Shown here: one piece after another, positions 8,130 to 17,662 of the stretch
How positions within the stretch are numbered: the stretch's first letter is position 1
Layout: each line of letters opens with the position of its first letter
Program-made: the position numbers and the translations under genes
NCBI RefSeq assembly: GCF_002154225.1
Contig: NZ_MTSE01000019.1
Coordinates: forward strand, 3,790-67,789
Direction: 5' to 3'
Length of the DNA stretch: 64,000 bases
Origin: Hymenobacter crusticola
Lineage (GTDB): Bacteria > Bacteroidota > Bacteroidia > Cytophagales > Hymenobacteraceae
Notes under the pieces: model-generated
Databases searched by the model: none
Told to the model about the DNA's origin: nothing
What the model saw: only the letters and a program-made list of their open reading frames with translations

Positions 8130-9104
8130 TTAAAAGGTAGAAACCGGCCGGGGATTTTCCCGGGTTGAGCTTGCCAATAGGCGTTGTAATTGTCGCACGC
8201 TACGCAAGCCACACTGCGCGGCGATGGCTTCCTGGGTTAGGGCAGGATTACGGCGCAGGGTGCGGGCCAATTCCCGGCGCAAAGCGGCCGTGTACGCGTG
8301 AATGCTGATGCCAGTCGCTTTGCGAAAGGTGCGCGTCAGCGTGCGCGGGCTCATGTTCGCCCGTTCTGCCAGGGTTTCGAGCGTAGCCCCAGCCGCTAGG
8401 TTATTTGTCAGCCAGTCTTGTACTTCATGTACGCCTGAATGCAAATGGTTGCGGTAATCTAAGTACACACTCTGCTGGCTATGTCCGGCCCCGCGCCGGG
8501 TGTACACCACCAGCTCGCGAGCCACTTTGGTGGCAAATAAGGGCCCGTGCCACTCCTCCAGCAGGTGCAGGGCCAAGTCGATGCCCGCCGTTACCCCCGC
8601 ACTGGTATACACGCCCCCGTCCTGTACAAACAACGTGTCAGCCTGCGCGAGTACCCGCGGAAAGCGAGCCTGCAACTCGGCCAGTCGCCGCCAGTGCGTC
8701 GTGCATTTGCGGCCATCCAGCAGCCCCGCTTCCGCCAACACAAACGCCCCCGTACAAATGGAGCATAGCCGCACGCCCCGGCCGGACAGCGCCCGCAGCC
8801 ACGCAAAAAACGCCGCTCCTTCCTCTCGGAACGCGGCCGACTGCAAGTAGCTCATCTCCAGCCCCGGTACGAATACTACGTCGGTTGAGGCCACGACCAC
8901 GTCCGCAAACGGCACGAGCGGTCCTAAGCTTAACCCCGCCGAGCTGTACACGGCTCCTTGGTACGAACAGTAGGTCATTCGGTACGGTTTGCCGTACGTA
9001 GCCGCCTCGTAAAATACCTGCACCGGGCCCGTCAGATCCAGTACGTGCACGCCCGGCGGCACGGCAAACACCAGTTGAGGCAGGAAAGTAGAATCGGCGT
9101 CCAT
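8130..9104 (-). CDS. GlxA-like transcription regulator (DJ-1/PfpI plus AraC)
   Basis: The product has an N-terminal DJ-1/PfpI domain (VFAVPPGVHVLDLTGPVQVFYEA, nucleophile-elbow region LCSICTGAFVLAEAGLLDG) of about 190 residues, then a C-terminal AraC-type double helix-turn-helix (LAERANMSPRTLTRTFRKATG and RRNPALTQEAIAAQCGLRSVRQLQRLL). This is the GlxA regulator architecture; such proteins are cytoplasmic and often control amine or amide metabolism. An upstream ATG would add 16 residues; I prefer the start giving MDADSTFLPQL because family similarity begins right after it. Its closest neighbour is the Ntn-hydrolase, which makes that gene the likely target. Confidence 0.85.
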   Translation of the reverse strand: MDADSTFLPQLVFAVPPGVHVLDLTGPVQVFYEAATYGKPYRMTYCSYQGAVYSSAGLSLGPLVPFADVVVASTDVVFVPGLEMSYLQSAAFREEGAAFFAWLRALSGRGVRLCSICTGAFVLAEAGLLDGRKCTTHWRRLAELQARFPRVLAQADTLFVQDGGVYTSAGVTAGIDLALHLLEEWHGPLFATKVARELVVYTRRGAGHSQQSVYLDYRNHLHSGVHEVQDWLTNNLAAGATLETLAERANMSPRTLTRTFRKATGISIHAYTAALRRELARTLRRNPALTQEAIAAQCGLRSVRQLQRLLASSTRENPRPVSTF

Positions 9105-9571
9105 CACGAAGCCAAAAGTACCAGCTATTTGCAACCACCTGCAGCCATTCACCGGACATTTTCGGCCACTTTTGCAGACGCCTAGCCTCGCATACTTGAA
9201 CAGCCAAAGTCATGCGTCTAAGTGCTGAACGACAACCTGCTATAAGGTCTGCCAGGAATTGCTGTCTTTATACGTGCGTTTCCTCAACAACAAGACGATG
9301 CACCCGCTTAGCGTAATGTTATCTCCCTCGCTGCTAGAAGAAGACGATTTTGATTGACGTATCATTTCTTGGGAGGGCATTTATGTACTAACACAAGCTC
9401 AACCATAGATTTCCCAACCTGCTTAGTCTGCCAATGTATCATAACATGAGCCGTCGTTTCAATAATGCTACTAACCGCTTCCCATCATGTTGTAGAGCTT
9501 AGTACCGTGCTACAAGGCAATTCTTAATTAGAGGATGCCTTTTGCTTGGGCTAAGGAAGTTGAAACTCGAT
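9105..9571. other. Intergenic region, nothing recognised
   Basis: AT-richer than its surroundings, between the 3-prime end of the 538-codon gene and the start of the GlxA-like gene, both on the minus strand. It must hold the promoter of the regulator, but I find no convincing box, hairpin or coding frame. Confidence 0.4.
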
Positions 9572-11188
9572 TTACGGCATTTTGGCTATTAGTTTACCTA
9601 AGCGTTGAACAGCCTCTGGACCGTAGCCATGGGACTCGAGTATACCATGTACATCCATGCACGCCAACAGCTCTTGCATCAGGGGCGCTTCTTCTTGCTC
9701 TTTTTCTTTCCTGGAAGTCATCAGCGTGGCCCAATGCGAAAGGCCATGTTCCAAACTCGAGCTGCGTGCTATCATGGCAGCTACTTCCTTCAGTATCTGT
9801 TGATAATGCGCTAGCAGATTCTGCAGTGTAAGCGCTAAGTCCTTCGAGCCTTCTGCGGCGGTTGATGGCTGTTGTTGACTTAACGCATAGCACAGCCGCA
9901 ATGCCTTGCGCAGCTGATTCAGCACGCGCCAAACGGCGGTCCAAAGGTGGTTGGTAATTTTGCCCTGCTCAAACAGCCGTGCAATTTGTTTGCTGTGTTG
10001 CTTAACTGTAAAGGCGGCGGAGCCAGCGTAATTGGCGAAGTACCATACGGTCCAGTGATCTAGCACTTGGTCAGGGTTGAGCTTGCTCCAACTGTAGCCT
10101 TGTTCATGCACCTCTACGCGGGAAAACCAGCGTTCGGTGAGCGGGGGAGCGGCTCGCTCCATCAGTAGCTGCAAAGCAATTTGAGCTTCCTGCGCGAAAC
10201 GCAAGGAAGCGAGAGCACTGCCCTGCGCATCGGCTTCCCGCGCGAGATATTCTATCCCATCGATAAGGCATGCTAGCACAAATTCGTATAGGGCGGACGA
10301 GTCATCTAGTGGAAGCTTTTCGAGTGAAACGCGCAGGATTTTGAAAACGGGAAGCTCCTCGTAAATGTCTTCGGGGTTCTCCGGATGCTCGTAGATGCCC
10401 ATCAACAAACTAAGAAACACGGCAATGGGCAAGGGCTGGCTGGTAAGCTGGGCGAATAGCTTTTCTCGCCTACGATAGGCTCCAAACAGGCGGGGAATGA
10501 CACCTCCCCATTCGGGTTCTCTGAGCTCGTGGCGCGCCACCGCGCCGAGCAGTTGAGCCACCTCGTGGGTAGGGTCACAGGCGGCTACGTGTAGGAGCCA
10601 AGGAGTTAGATTCAACTGAGCAACAAATAGCGTTACGGAGGCAAATACTAGTTGCCAATCGGGTGGACGCGAGAGCGGAACCGCGGGTGGGGCAAATGTT
10701 AGGCGGGCATGCTTGCCGTCCGTTTGCAAGCAGCAGCCATACGCCTGAAACACTTGGGCTAGATCTAGTATCTGTGGCCGAGGCTGCGGAATGACTGGCA
10801 CGGGTTCGGGCCATAGCTGCGCTAGTAAGCCTTGGACAAACCCAGGGTAGTGAGGTTCTAATAGTTGATACGATTTGCGGGCGTAACCGCCTAGTACCAC
10901 CCGCAACGGTTCACCCGTAAAGTCCCCGAATTGGCTAGCTGCTTTTTCTGGGGTGAAACCCTGAAGCTCGATATGCTCTGCGTCGCATATTACCCAAAGC
11001 CCCGTGCGATGATTTAATGTTACATCAGGGGAAAAGCCGGGCAACAGAAGCAAGCCTACGGAATTGAACAGGGCGATAGTATCGCCTAATAAGTAGAGCG
11101 CATCTAAATGTGCTGGAATGTTTACTTCGCCAAAGTCGGGGGAAGTTTCTGCCTGCGTCATGAGTTTCTTCAAGGAGGAGGACACCAT
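9572..11188 (-). CDS. Unrecognised 538-residue cytoplasmic protein
   Basis: I do not recognise this family. The frame is long, uninterrupted and codon use resembles the neighbours, so it is real. The product has no signal peptide, no clear membrane segment and no catalytic motif I can name. It is rich in Leu, Ala, Gln and Glu; the N-terminal third looks mixed alpha/beta (VTLNHRTGLWVICDAEHIELQG), while residues from about 180 to the end look almost wholly helical, with strings such as VWRVLNQLRKALRLCYALSQ. An alternative start at 11161 (MTQAETSPDFG) is nine codons in and equally plausible. The gene is alone, with gaps of over 400 bases on both sides, so context gives no hint. A helical repeat or scaffold protein is one guess. 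Confidence 0.7.
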   Translation of the reverse strand: MVSSSLKKLMTQAETSPDFGEVNIPAHLDALYLLGDTIALFNSVGLLLLPGFSPDVTLNHRTGLWVICDAEHIELQGFTPEKAASQFGDFTGEPLRVVLGGYARKSYQLLEPHYPGFVQGLLAQLWPEPVPVIPQPRPQILDLAQVFQAYGCCLQTDGKHARLTFAPPAVPLSRPPDWQLVFASVTLFVAQLNLTPWLLHVAACDPTHEVAQLLGAVARHELREPEWGGVIPRLFGAYRRREKLFAQLTSQPLPIAVFLSLLMGIYEHPENPEDIYEELPVFKILRVSLEKLPLDDSSALYEFVLACLIDGIEYLAREADAQGSALASLRFAQEAQIALQLLMERAAPPLTERWFSRVEVHEQGYSWSKLNPDQVLDHWTVWYFANYAGSAAFTVKQHSKQIARLFEQGKITNHLWTAVWRVLNQLRKALRLCYALSQQQPSTAAEGSKDLALTLQNLLAHYQQILKEVAAMIARSSSLEHGLSHWATLMTSRKEKEQEEAPLMQELLACMDVHGILESHGYGPEAVQRLGKLIAKMP

Positions 11189-11774
11189 ACCAAACCGCCT
11201 ACCCTACCAGGACCTGTCAACTGATCCCACGCGCGCGAAGGTGGCCAGGCCCACTCGACGTCGTTTCCGCGCGACAAGAGCGGGAGTAGATCCCACACGC
11301 TCAAACAACTATCGGAGGGTCCTTAAACTTGTGAGAATTAGCTGTTAATAACAAGCGTTCTTACACTTCAAACCAACTTTATCTACTTTGACGCCCAGTG
11401 AGTTAAGAAATAAGGTCTACTCAGCGTAGTATTATAATCAAAAAGGTGCCGTTAGAATCAAGTGGGCACCTGAACTTGAATGTTTTATTATTTAGTGTGG
11501 CTATCGTGCCAGCAGCATCTACCTACTTATGGACGTAATCTTGTAGCCTACAATCGTCATCATTCATTATAAGTGCTATAGCCCAGAGTGTGTGAAACTA
11601 TCAATACCCACGCATAAATCAACCGGTTTCTACACACTTGCATCACCCAGCTAAACAAGCTGTATAAGCTGTTTTTGAGTCCGTTTTCGTGACCTTTTTG
11701 CGCAGTTGACTTGCGTCAGTTGAAGCCGCCATCGTTACTTCGCGGGGCCGCTGTAGCTAGGATCGTTCTTCTCC
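11189..11774. other. Divergent intergenic region
   Basis: AT-rich gap between two divergent genes. A short inverted repeat GGTGCC/GGCACC lies near 11446-11469. No coding frame, tRNA or clear promoter box was found. Confidence 0.4.
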
Positions 11775-12373
11775 ATGAAACGACTATTCGCCTTTTGCCT
11801 GCTCTATAGTGGGGCCAGCCTGAGCTGGGGCCAAGGACAAACCGCCTTCCCGGTTGATCCCACGACGCACCGCATTCGCTACTCGGGCCTCGTGTCCGTA
11901 ACCGGTCGCCGCCAAGCGGACTTACAAGCCGGCGCACAAGCGTGGGCAAAGGGCATCAGCCCGCCCGATAAGCCGGCGGTGCTCACGCATGCGCCAGATG
12001 CCGAGCGGCTCATCGTGCACGGGTCGCAACCTTTTCCTATACGTATCGCTATGCTCCGCCGCAGAAGGCCGCGAGTACGCTACCACACTATACAGTCAAG
12101 TTGGTGTTGCACTATACCGCGACGCTTTCGCTGCAGGACGGGTGCTACGCGTATGACGTGACGGACTTCGTTTTCGGTTATCCGACGGCGCAGCCGCCCT
12201 CGCCGACGCAACTACCTGCGGAAGACGACCTGATCGAAACGCGCCCCCTCAACGAACGCGGCGCTAGCATGCTGACGGCCGAGCGCACAAGTTTCCAGCA
12301 GACGATTCAGCAGTTGCTCGTCCACCTGCAGCAGCAGATAAGCCAACCTGCCGGACAGCCGAGTGCGGAATGA
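11775..12373 (+). pseudogene. Frameshifted DUF4468-like secreted protein
   Basis: The first frame starts MKRLFAFCLLYSGASLSWGQ, a signal peptide, and runs through VDPTTHRIRYSGLVSVTG, which resembles the start of the DUF4468 (TBP-like fold) domain of Bacteroidota. Near 12030, in a T-rich spot, it must move one frame to continue as FSYTYRYAPPQKAAST and then YDVTDFVFGYP, ending at 12373 after a Gln-rich helical tail. Joined, the product would be about 199 residues. Only one lesion is needed, so this may be a recent mutation, a sequencing error or an active gene with a shift. The role of the family is unknown. Confidence 0.6.
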
Positions 12374-12476
12374 GCGTTCGAATAAACTAATTCTTAGCCA
12401 ACCAGGAAGAGGCTACCGGTCGCTTAAAGAAACGTTTTAAGGTCTGCCTAGCCGTCTAACCTTAAAAGCAGGTATT

Positions 12477-12511
12477 TTTAAGGCTAGCAGAGGAATTTGA
12501 TTGTATATTTG
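12477..12511 (+). promoter_or_regulatory. Candidate promoter of the Fic gene
   Basis: TATATTTG at 12504-12511 matches the TAnnTTTG -7 consensus exactly. The best -33 candidate is TTTA at 12477-12480, 23 bases upstream, a long but tolerated spacing. The -7 box ends 41 bases before the ATG. Confidence 0.4.
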
Positions 12512-12552
12512 AGGTTTGTTGCGGTAGCTAGCCTTAATTACGCCGTCTTTTG

Positions 12553-13686
12553 ATGTCAAGTTCACCCTTGTATCCGATCAATCCTAGCCGGGACATTCCT
12601 TGGAACGCGCTGCCAGATCTTCCCATTGCCCAGTCGTTGTGGCGCACACCGGATGTGCTGGAGCAACTTGGCCAAGCACGGGAAGCCTTGGGGCGACTAC
12701 ACGGGCGTAGCGTAGCGATTCCCAACCAAGGGCTGCTGATCAACTCTATTAGCCTGCAGGAAGCCAAAGCCTCCAGCGCCATTGAGAACATCTTCACTAC
12801 CGATGACGAGCTCTACCGCGCCTTCAGCGAAACGGCCGCGGAGCGCATGGAAGGGCCCGCTAAGGAAGTCCTGCGTTATCGCGAGGCCTTGTGGAGTGGC
12901 TACGAATACCTGCAAGCGGGTTCAGGCTTTACCCGCGACTACTTCATCCGCATGTTCCGCGAGATCAAGCAGGTAGAGGAAGGACTGCGTCCACCCTTCT
13001 CACCCACCATCATTCGCCAAGGAGGCAGCGGCTTTAATGCCGGCAAAGCTATCTATACCCCGCCGCGCGGGGCAGGCATCCTGGAGGCCAAGCTAGATAA
13101 CTTGGTCACCTTTCTCAACGACGATGAGACCTATTCGCTACATCCCTTGCTGAAGATGGCTATCGGCCACTTTCAGTTCGAAGCCATTCACCCATTCCGG
13201 GATGGCAATGGCCGCACGGGACGCATTTTCAACATCCATTATTTAGTGCAGAAAGGCCTGCTGGACTACCCAATCCTATACCTGAGCCGCTACATCCTGG
13301 AGCACAAGGAGGCCTACTACGGGGCCCTAGCCGGCGTTTCACAACGCGGCGATTGGCCGGCGTGGTTACTCTACATGCTCCGGGCGGTAGAAGCGACGGC
13401 CAACTTGACGTTCGAGAAGATCAATCGCATCCTGGCCGCGCGCGAAGCCATCTTGGAAGTGGTGGTCGCCCAAAAAAACCTACGTCGCCCCGATCAGCTG
13501 GTGCAGAAGATCTTCACCCAGCCTATCACCCGCGTTAAGCACCTGACCCAGGACCGGACTTATGCCGAGAACACGGCGCGGGAGTACCTCAATCAACTCG
13601 TGGAGTTGCAGGTGCTGGAGAAGCAGACGCTTGGGGGCAATCACTATTACCTCAACCGCGAACTCTACAGCATCTTAGAAGAGTAG
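12553..13686 (+). CDS. Fic-domain protein adenylyltransferase, class II
   Basis: The 377-residue product carries the Fic core HPFRDGNGRTGR (HPFxxGNGRxxR) with catalytic His, in the middle of a helical domain. Upstream is SSAIEN, which fits the inhibitory alpha-inh motif (S/T)xxxE(G/N); because it precedes the Fic core in the same chain, the enzyme is class II and self-inhibited. The N-terminal part also matches the Fic_N module (LGRLHGRS, then INSISLQEAKASS). The C-terminus (ENTAREYLNQLVELQVLEKQ) looks like a winged helix. Such enzymes transfer AMP from ATP onto a Ser, Thr or Tyr of a target protein; the target is unknown. The start is the ATG preceded by TTG. No antitoxin gene is adjacent, as expected for this class. 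Confidence 0.9.
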   Translation: MSSSPLYPINPSRDIPWNALPDLPIAQSLWRTPDVLEQLGQAREALGRLHGRSVAIPNQGLLINSISLQEAKASSAIENIFTTDDELYRAFSETAAERMEGPAKEVLRYREALWSGYEYLQAGSGFTRDYFIRMFREIKQVEEGLRPPFSPTIIRQGGSGFNAGKAIYTPPRGAGILEAKLDNLVTFLNDDETYSLHPLLKMAIGHFQFEAIHPFRDGNGRTGRIFNIHYLVQKGLLDYPILYLSRYILEHKEAYYGALAGVSQRGDWPAWLLYMLRAVEATANLTFEKINRILAAREAILEVVVAQKNLRRPDQLVQKIFTQPITRVKHLTQDRTYAENTAREYLNQLVELQVLEKQTLGGNHYYLNRELYSILEE

Positions 13687-14118
13687 CCACTCGAACGTAG
13701 ATCTTCCCAGAGCGACGAGCGCTCTTCTCGGGCGTTCGTGAAATACTGTTGCTGTTGAGCGCAGCACTAGGGCCGCTAGAAGGACCTGCTTGCGTGCCGC
13801 AAGGAGGCATAACGGCGGCCCCATTTTGTACAACTAGAGACGACGAGTGCCAGCCGCTGTCGGTAAAATGCGCGGCATCTAGGCCCAAGGGCATCGCTCC
13901 CAGTACAGCTTCCTCATTGTCTCACGATGCAGGTTGTACTTTGACTGCTGAACAACTTTTTGAACTGTTTTCGGGCGGATATTAACTCCTCTACTGCCCT
14001 ATCTTCAACACAGCAAGTTGAAGGAGACCAACTAGACTATCAAGTATTTCAACACAAGACATATTGGTCCGGCTGGTCAGCCATTGATTTTCTGGAACTA
14101 CTGCACATATGTCAATAG
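13687..14118. other. Intergenic region with a nested hairpin after the Fic gene
   Basis: Just past the Fic stop, AGAGCG/CGCTCT form a 6-bp stem nested inside CGAACG/CGTTCG (about 13692-13737), a possible terminator without a U-tract. The remainder has a 78-codon frame at 13749-13985 with no protein character, and I see no relic in it. Confidence 0.35.
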
Positions 14119-14472
14119 CAACAGGAAGCGTTTCGGCTCAGCGGCAATACCGGTTCAGCAATAGGGATTCTAACCAATAAAGAGCTGATTGCCCTCAACC
14201 AGGATAAAGGCTTTGTGCAAGCGAAAAGAGCTCTGGCGGAGAATGGGGTGGAAGTGTGGGTAAAACCGCTTGGCGATGGTAACAGCAGAGCCATCGCGCT
14301 GTTGAACCGGGGCGAGACAGAAAAGCAATTCAGTCTTTCAGCTGCGCGAGTAGGTCTGAGTCCAAAAAGCAACCTACGCAACTTGTGGCGGCATAAGGAG
14401 TTGGGCAAAATCAGCAGCAAACGAGACTTCGTGCTGCCTAAACATGGAATTATCGTGCTAAAAGCTTCTTGA
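14119..14472 (+). pseudogene. C-terminal fragment of a GH27 alpha-galactosidase
   Basis: An open frame without its own start (preceded by an in-frame TAG) encodes ILTNKELIALNQDKGFVQAK, the conserved end of the GH27 catalytic barrel, then VWVKPLGDGNSRAIALLNRG and LRNLWRHKELG, the usual beta-sandwich C-terminal domain, ending IIVLKAS at a normal stop. About 118 residues remain of a protein that is normally 400 or more; the catalytic aspartates are gone. The upstream sequence shows no more of the gene. It is a relic of a secreted alpha-galactosidase, lost by truncation. Confidence 0.8.
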
Positions 14473-14648
14473 TGATGTCCACCCCCTCGAAAGTGTTGCT
14501 TCGAACTCGGCTTCTGCGCACCATCTAGTGGCAAAAGGCAAGGAGCTGCTGGGCAAACCTCATTTAGGCTACAAACTCCCGCAATTCGGCTACAGGTTGC
14601 CAGGCCCCGCGTCGGACCTTTGTCCTGTTCTCTAACGCATTCTCCTGT

Positions 14649-15533
14649 ATGACTACTCCATCGCATCCTGCCGCGGAAACCGGCTCGGCACCCGTTACGG
14701 GCGCCTCCTCTAAAATCTGGTTTATCACGGGCGCTTCCCGCGGCTTTGGCCGCATCTGGACTGAGGCCGCCTTGCAACGCGGCGACAAGGTCGCGGCCAC
14801 CGCCCGCAACCTAGCCAGCCTCGCCGATTTGGCGGATCAATACGGCGCCAACGTGCTGACGCTGGAACTAGACGTAACCAACCCCGAACAAGTCAAAGCG
14901 GTCGTCGCGCAGGCCCATGCGCACTTTGGGCGGCTCGACCTTGTGCTCAATAATGCCGGGTACTCCTTGGTCGGCACTATTGAGGAAGCTAGCCTGGACG
15001 ACATCCGGGCGATGTACGAGACGAATGTGTTCGGGGCCGTTTCCGTCATTCAGGCCGCGTTGCCGCTGCTGCGGGCCCAGGGCCACGGCCACATTCTGGG
15101 CACTTCGAGCAACCTCGGCCACGTCACCCTGCCGGTCATTGGCTACTATTGTTCCTCCAAGTGGGCCTTTGAAGCGATTCACGAAAGCCTAGCCGCCGAA
15201 GTGGCCCCCTTTGGTATTAAGGTCACCATCATCGAGCCCGGCGCCTACGCCACCGAGTTTGGCAGCCCCGAGTCGCTGAAATTCGCAGCGGGCATAGCGG
15301 TGTACACTGACTTTAAGAACCAGTTTTTTGGTACCTTACAGAATGAGAAAAGAGGTGACCCAACCGCCACGCCGGCGGCCCTCTTCGCCGCCGTAGACGC
15401 CGAGCAGCCGCCCCTGCGTCTGTTCCTAGGTAGCCACAACCTGCCCTGGGTGCGCACGGCCTATGCCGAGCGGTTGGCAACCTGGGAAGCCTGGCAAACC
15501 GTTTCCAGTGCGGCCCAAGGCGAAGCCAAGTAA
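14649..15533 (+). CDS. Short-chain dehydrogenase/reductase
   Basis: A 294-residue classical SDR. After a 20-residue extension the Rossmann motif WFITGASRGFG appears, followed by ELDVTNPEQV, the NNAG motif (LVLNNAGYSLVG) and the catalytic YxxxK (GYYCSSKWAFE), with Ser in the preceding TSSN. Its layout, with an Ile-Glu-Pro-Gly-Ala turn and a long C-terminus, fits the group of SDRs often annotated as oxidoreductases of unknown substrate. It is cytoplasmic. A strong hairpin follows, and an AraC-type regulator lies 64 bases downstream in the same direction. Confidence 0.88.
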   Translation: MTTPSHPAAETGSAPVTGASSKIWFITGASRGFGRIWTEAALQRGDKVAATARNLASLADLADQYGANVLTLELDVTNPEQVKAVVAQAHAHFGRLDLVLNNAGYSLVGTIEEASLDDIRAMYETNVFGAVSVIQAALPLLRAQGHGHILGTSSNLGHVTLPVIGYYCSSKWAFEAIHESLAAEVAPFGIKVTIIEPGAYATEFGSPESLKFAAGIAVYTDFKNQFFGTLQNEKRGDPTATPAALFAAVDAEQPPLRLFLGSHNLPWVRTAYAERLATWEAWQTVSSAAQGEAK

Positions 15534-15540
15534 ACTACCA

Positions 15541-15577
15541 CGGGCAATCGGTGGTTTAGCGCACGACCGGTTGCCCG
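15541..15577 (+). terminator. Hairpin between SDR and AraC genes
   Basis: Arms 15541-15552 and 15566-15577 pair over 12 positions including one T-G wobble, with a 13-base loop, starting 8 bases after the SDR stop. The following CCTTATTC is only weakly T-rich. Probable terminator of the SDR transcript. Confidence 0.5.
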
Positions 15578-15597
15578 CCTTATTCTAAACGGAAGAA

Positions 15598-16527
15598 ATG
15601 AAAACGCCAGAAAACGCACCGTTTCGATTTGCCTCCTTGTCTGAGGCGCACCGTTTCTTTGGCTTGCCAGCCCCGCTGCACCCGCTCATTAGCTTGGTAC
15701 GCGGCGTGCACGCGCCCGCGGCGCCCGTCGGCGCGCCGCAGGCGCACGTGCTGAGCTTCTACAAGATATCCTACCGGCCCAAGCTGAGCAGCAAGCTCAA
15801 GTACGGGCAAGGGTACTACGACTTTGAGGAAGGCGGCTTGTTATTTGCCGCTCCCAACCAGGTTATTGGCGGCACGGAGGAGCGCGAGGAAGAAGCATGC
15901 GGCCACTACACCCTACTCATTCATCCGGATTTCTTGGCGGGTTCTCCCCTGGCCAAGAAGATCCGGCACTACGGCTTCTTCTCCTACTCGGCTCATGAGG
16001 CGCTGCACGTGTCGGAGCAGGAAAAGGAACTGCTTTTGGCCCTGCTTAAAACCATGGAGGCGGAACTGGCCAGCCGCCTAGACGAATTTAGTCAAGCGGT
16101 GGTCATTGCCCAGCTCGAGTTGCTGCTGACCTACGCCAACCGCTTCTACAAGCGTCAGTTTCTTACGCGCCAAGCGGTGAACAGCGAGTTGCTGCAACGG
16201 CTGGAAGAAACCTTGGCGGACTGCTTCACCCGTGAGAACCTACTCAACCAAGGCATCCCCACGGTGCAGCACCTAGCCCAGTGCTTGCATGTGTCGCCCA
16301 GCTACCTGAGCGATATGCTGCGCACGCTCACCGGCCAAAGCGCTCAGCAACACATTCACGACCAGCTCATTACTCTAGCCAAGGAACAGCTTACGACCAC
16401 AAGCTTGTCGGTAAGCGAAGTGGCCTACACGCTGGGCTTTGAGCATTCACAATCCTTCAGCCGATTTTTCAAAAGCAAGACCTCCCTGTCGCCGCTGGCC
16501 TTCCGCCAGTCGTTCCAGCACAACTGA
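15598..16527 (+). CDS. AraC-family transcription regulator
   Basis: The 309-residue protein has an N-terminal cupin-like sensor part (residues about 40-130, with YYDFEEGGLLFAAPNQV) and a C-terminal AraC double helix-turn-helix: LAQCLHVSPSYLSDMLRTLTG and LSVSEVAYTLGFEHSQSFSRFFKSKTSLSP in sequence. Regulators of this subtype in Bacteroidota often control neighbouring SDR or oxidoreductase genes, and an SDR gene lies just upstream. It is cytoplasmic; the ligand is unknown. Confidence 0.88.
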   Translation: MKTPENAPFRFASLSEAHRFFGLPAPLHPLISLVRGVHAPAAPVGAPQAHVLSFYKISYRPKLSSKLKYGQGYYDFEEGGLLFAAPNQVIGGTEEREEEACGHYTLLIHPDFLAGSPLAKKIRHYGFFSYSAHEALHVSEQEKELLLALLKTMEAELASRLDEFSQAVVIAQLELLLTYANRFYKRQFLTRQAVNSELLQRLEETLADCFTRENLLNQGIPTVQHLAQCLHVSPSYLSDMLRTLTGQSAQQHIHDQLITLAKEQLTTTSLSVSEVAYTLGFEHSQSFSRFFKSKTSLSPLAFRQSFQHN

Positions 16528-16783
16528 AGCGAGTTTCTCTAAGATGGTCTAGCGGAACAGCGCGGCGACGGTTTCGTGAGTAGGCTGTGGAGAAGTAACG
16601 CTGGGTACAGCTTATATACTCAGGGTAGGGCAACGGGGAACCCAACTTACGCGGTAGGTAGCGCCATCAAAGCGGCTATTTGAGGCCTTGCATTGCCTCT
16701 CGCAACTTTCCACCTGACGTGCTGTGAGGTGGCCCTGCGCAGGCCGCTGCTGTGGAGTCAGGAACTCCTAAGTAGATAACGCC

Positions 16784-17662
16784 TTGTTCAGATACCGTTT
16801 GCTGCCTGAGTTACAGTTCATCGCCGACCTGCCGACCCAGCCGTATGATTCTGTGGCTGTACTGGAGGACATCCGGCAGCCTCCTCCCATTCCGGCCGAC
16901 CCAACCACGCTCGCGCAGGTCACCTTCGTGGAGGAGACGATTGCTGGATTCAACGACGGGCCGCTCGTGGTCCGTATTTACCAACCCTGGCATCACCGCA
17001 GTGACCGGCTTGTAGTCTGGTGTCACGGGAGGGATTCTTCGCGGGTAATCTCGATACCGAGCATCGCACGTGTGTCAACCTCACTGCCCTGACCAGGGCC
17101 GTCGTGGTCGCACCCGACTACCGGTAGGCGCCCGAACACCGCTTTTCCGCGGGGCTGGAGGACTGTTACGCAACCCTGGTGTGGAGCCGCATATATGCCG
17201 CTACCTTGCACCCGGCTGTGGGTAAGCTGCTGGTCGGGGGTACTAGCTCTGGTGCGTGCTTGGCGGTCGCGGGGTGGCTGCGCCACCCCGCGACCGCCAA
17301 AGCCCACCGATTGTCTTACAAGTCCTGCTCGTACCCCCCACGACCATTGGGTCTGTACGGCTTCGATGCGGGAGTTTGCCGCGGCTCCTGGCGGCTGGAA
17401 TGCCCGCACCGCTACCCAGATGTGGCACTATTACTTGCCAGAAGGGACGCGCTGTGTACCGGCGTACGCGGCACCCTGGCTCACCGCTTCCTGCCAGCAG
17501 CTGCCGCCCGCCTATGCTGTGACCGTGGAGCTAGATCCCCTCCGCGATGAAGGACAAGCCTACGCCCACAAATTGCAAGCCGCCGGTGTAGCCGCGGGGC
17601 ATCATCACTACCGCGGCGTACCGCATTTCTTTTTACTCGGCGCAGAAACCGAATTTTTCTGA
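16784..17662 (+). pseudogene. Decayed alpha/beta hydrolase (hormone-sensitive lipase type)
   Basis: Several frames together rebuild an alpha/beta-hydrolase-3 protein. The first encodes the N-terminus (FRYRLLPELQF to LVVWCHG). Near 17030 the oxyanion-loop match moves to another frame as GFFAGNLDTEHRTC and continues to APDYR, a TAG at 17125, then APEHRFSAGLEDC and the nucleophile elbow GGTSSGAC. A third frame briefly carries IVLQVLLVPPTT, and the C-terminus (AVTVELDPLRDEGQAYAHKL, GVPHFF) is back in the first. At least three shifts and one stop are needed. A perfect 19-bp hairpin at 17260-17300 lies inside. Dead gene; when intact, an esterase of the cytoplasm. Confidence 0.8.
17260..17300. repeat. 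Perfect 19-bp inverted repeat with 3-base loop
   Basis: Left arm 17260-17278 (starts TTGGCGGTCG), loop TGC, right arm 17282-17300 is its exact reverse complement. It is inside the alpha/beta hydrolase relic, just after the nucleophile elbow, where coding frames also break. It has no U-tract. A terminator is unlikely; a template-switch product or a mobile repeat is possible. Confidence 0.8.
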
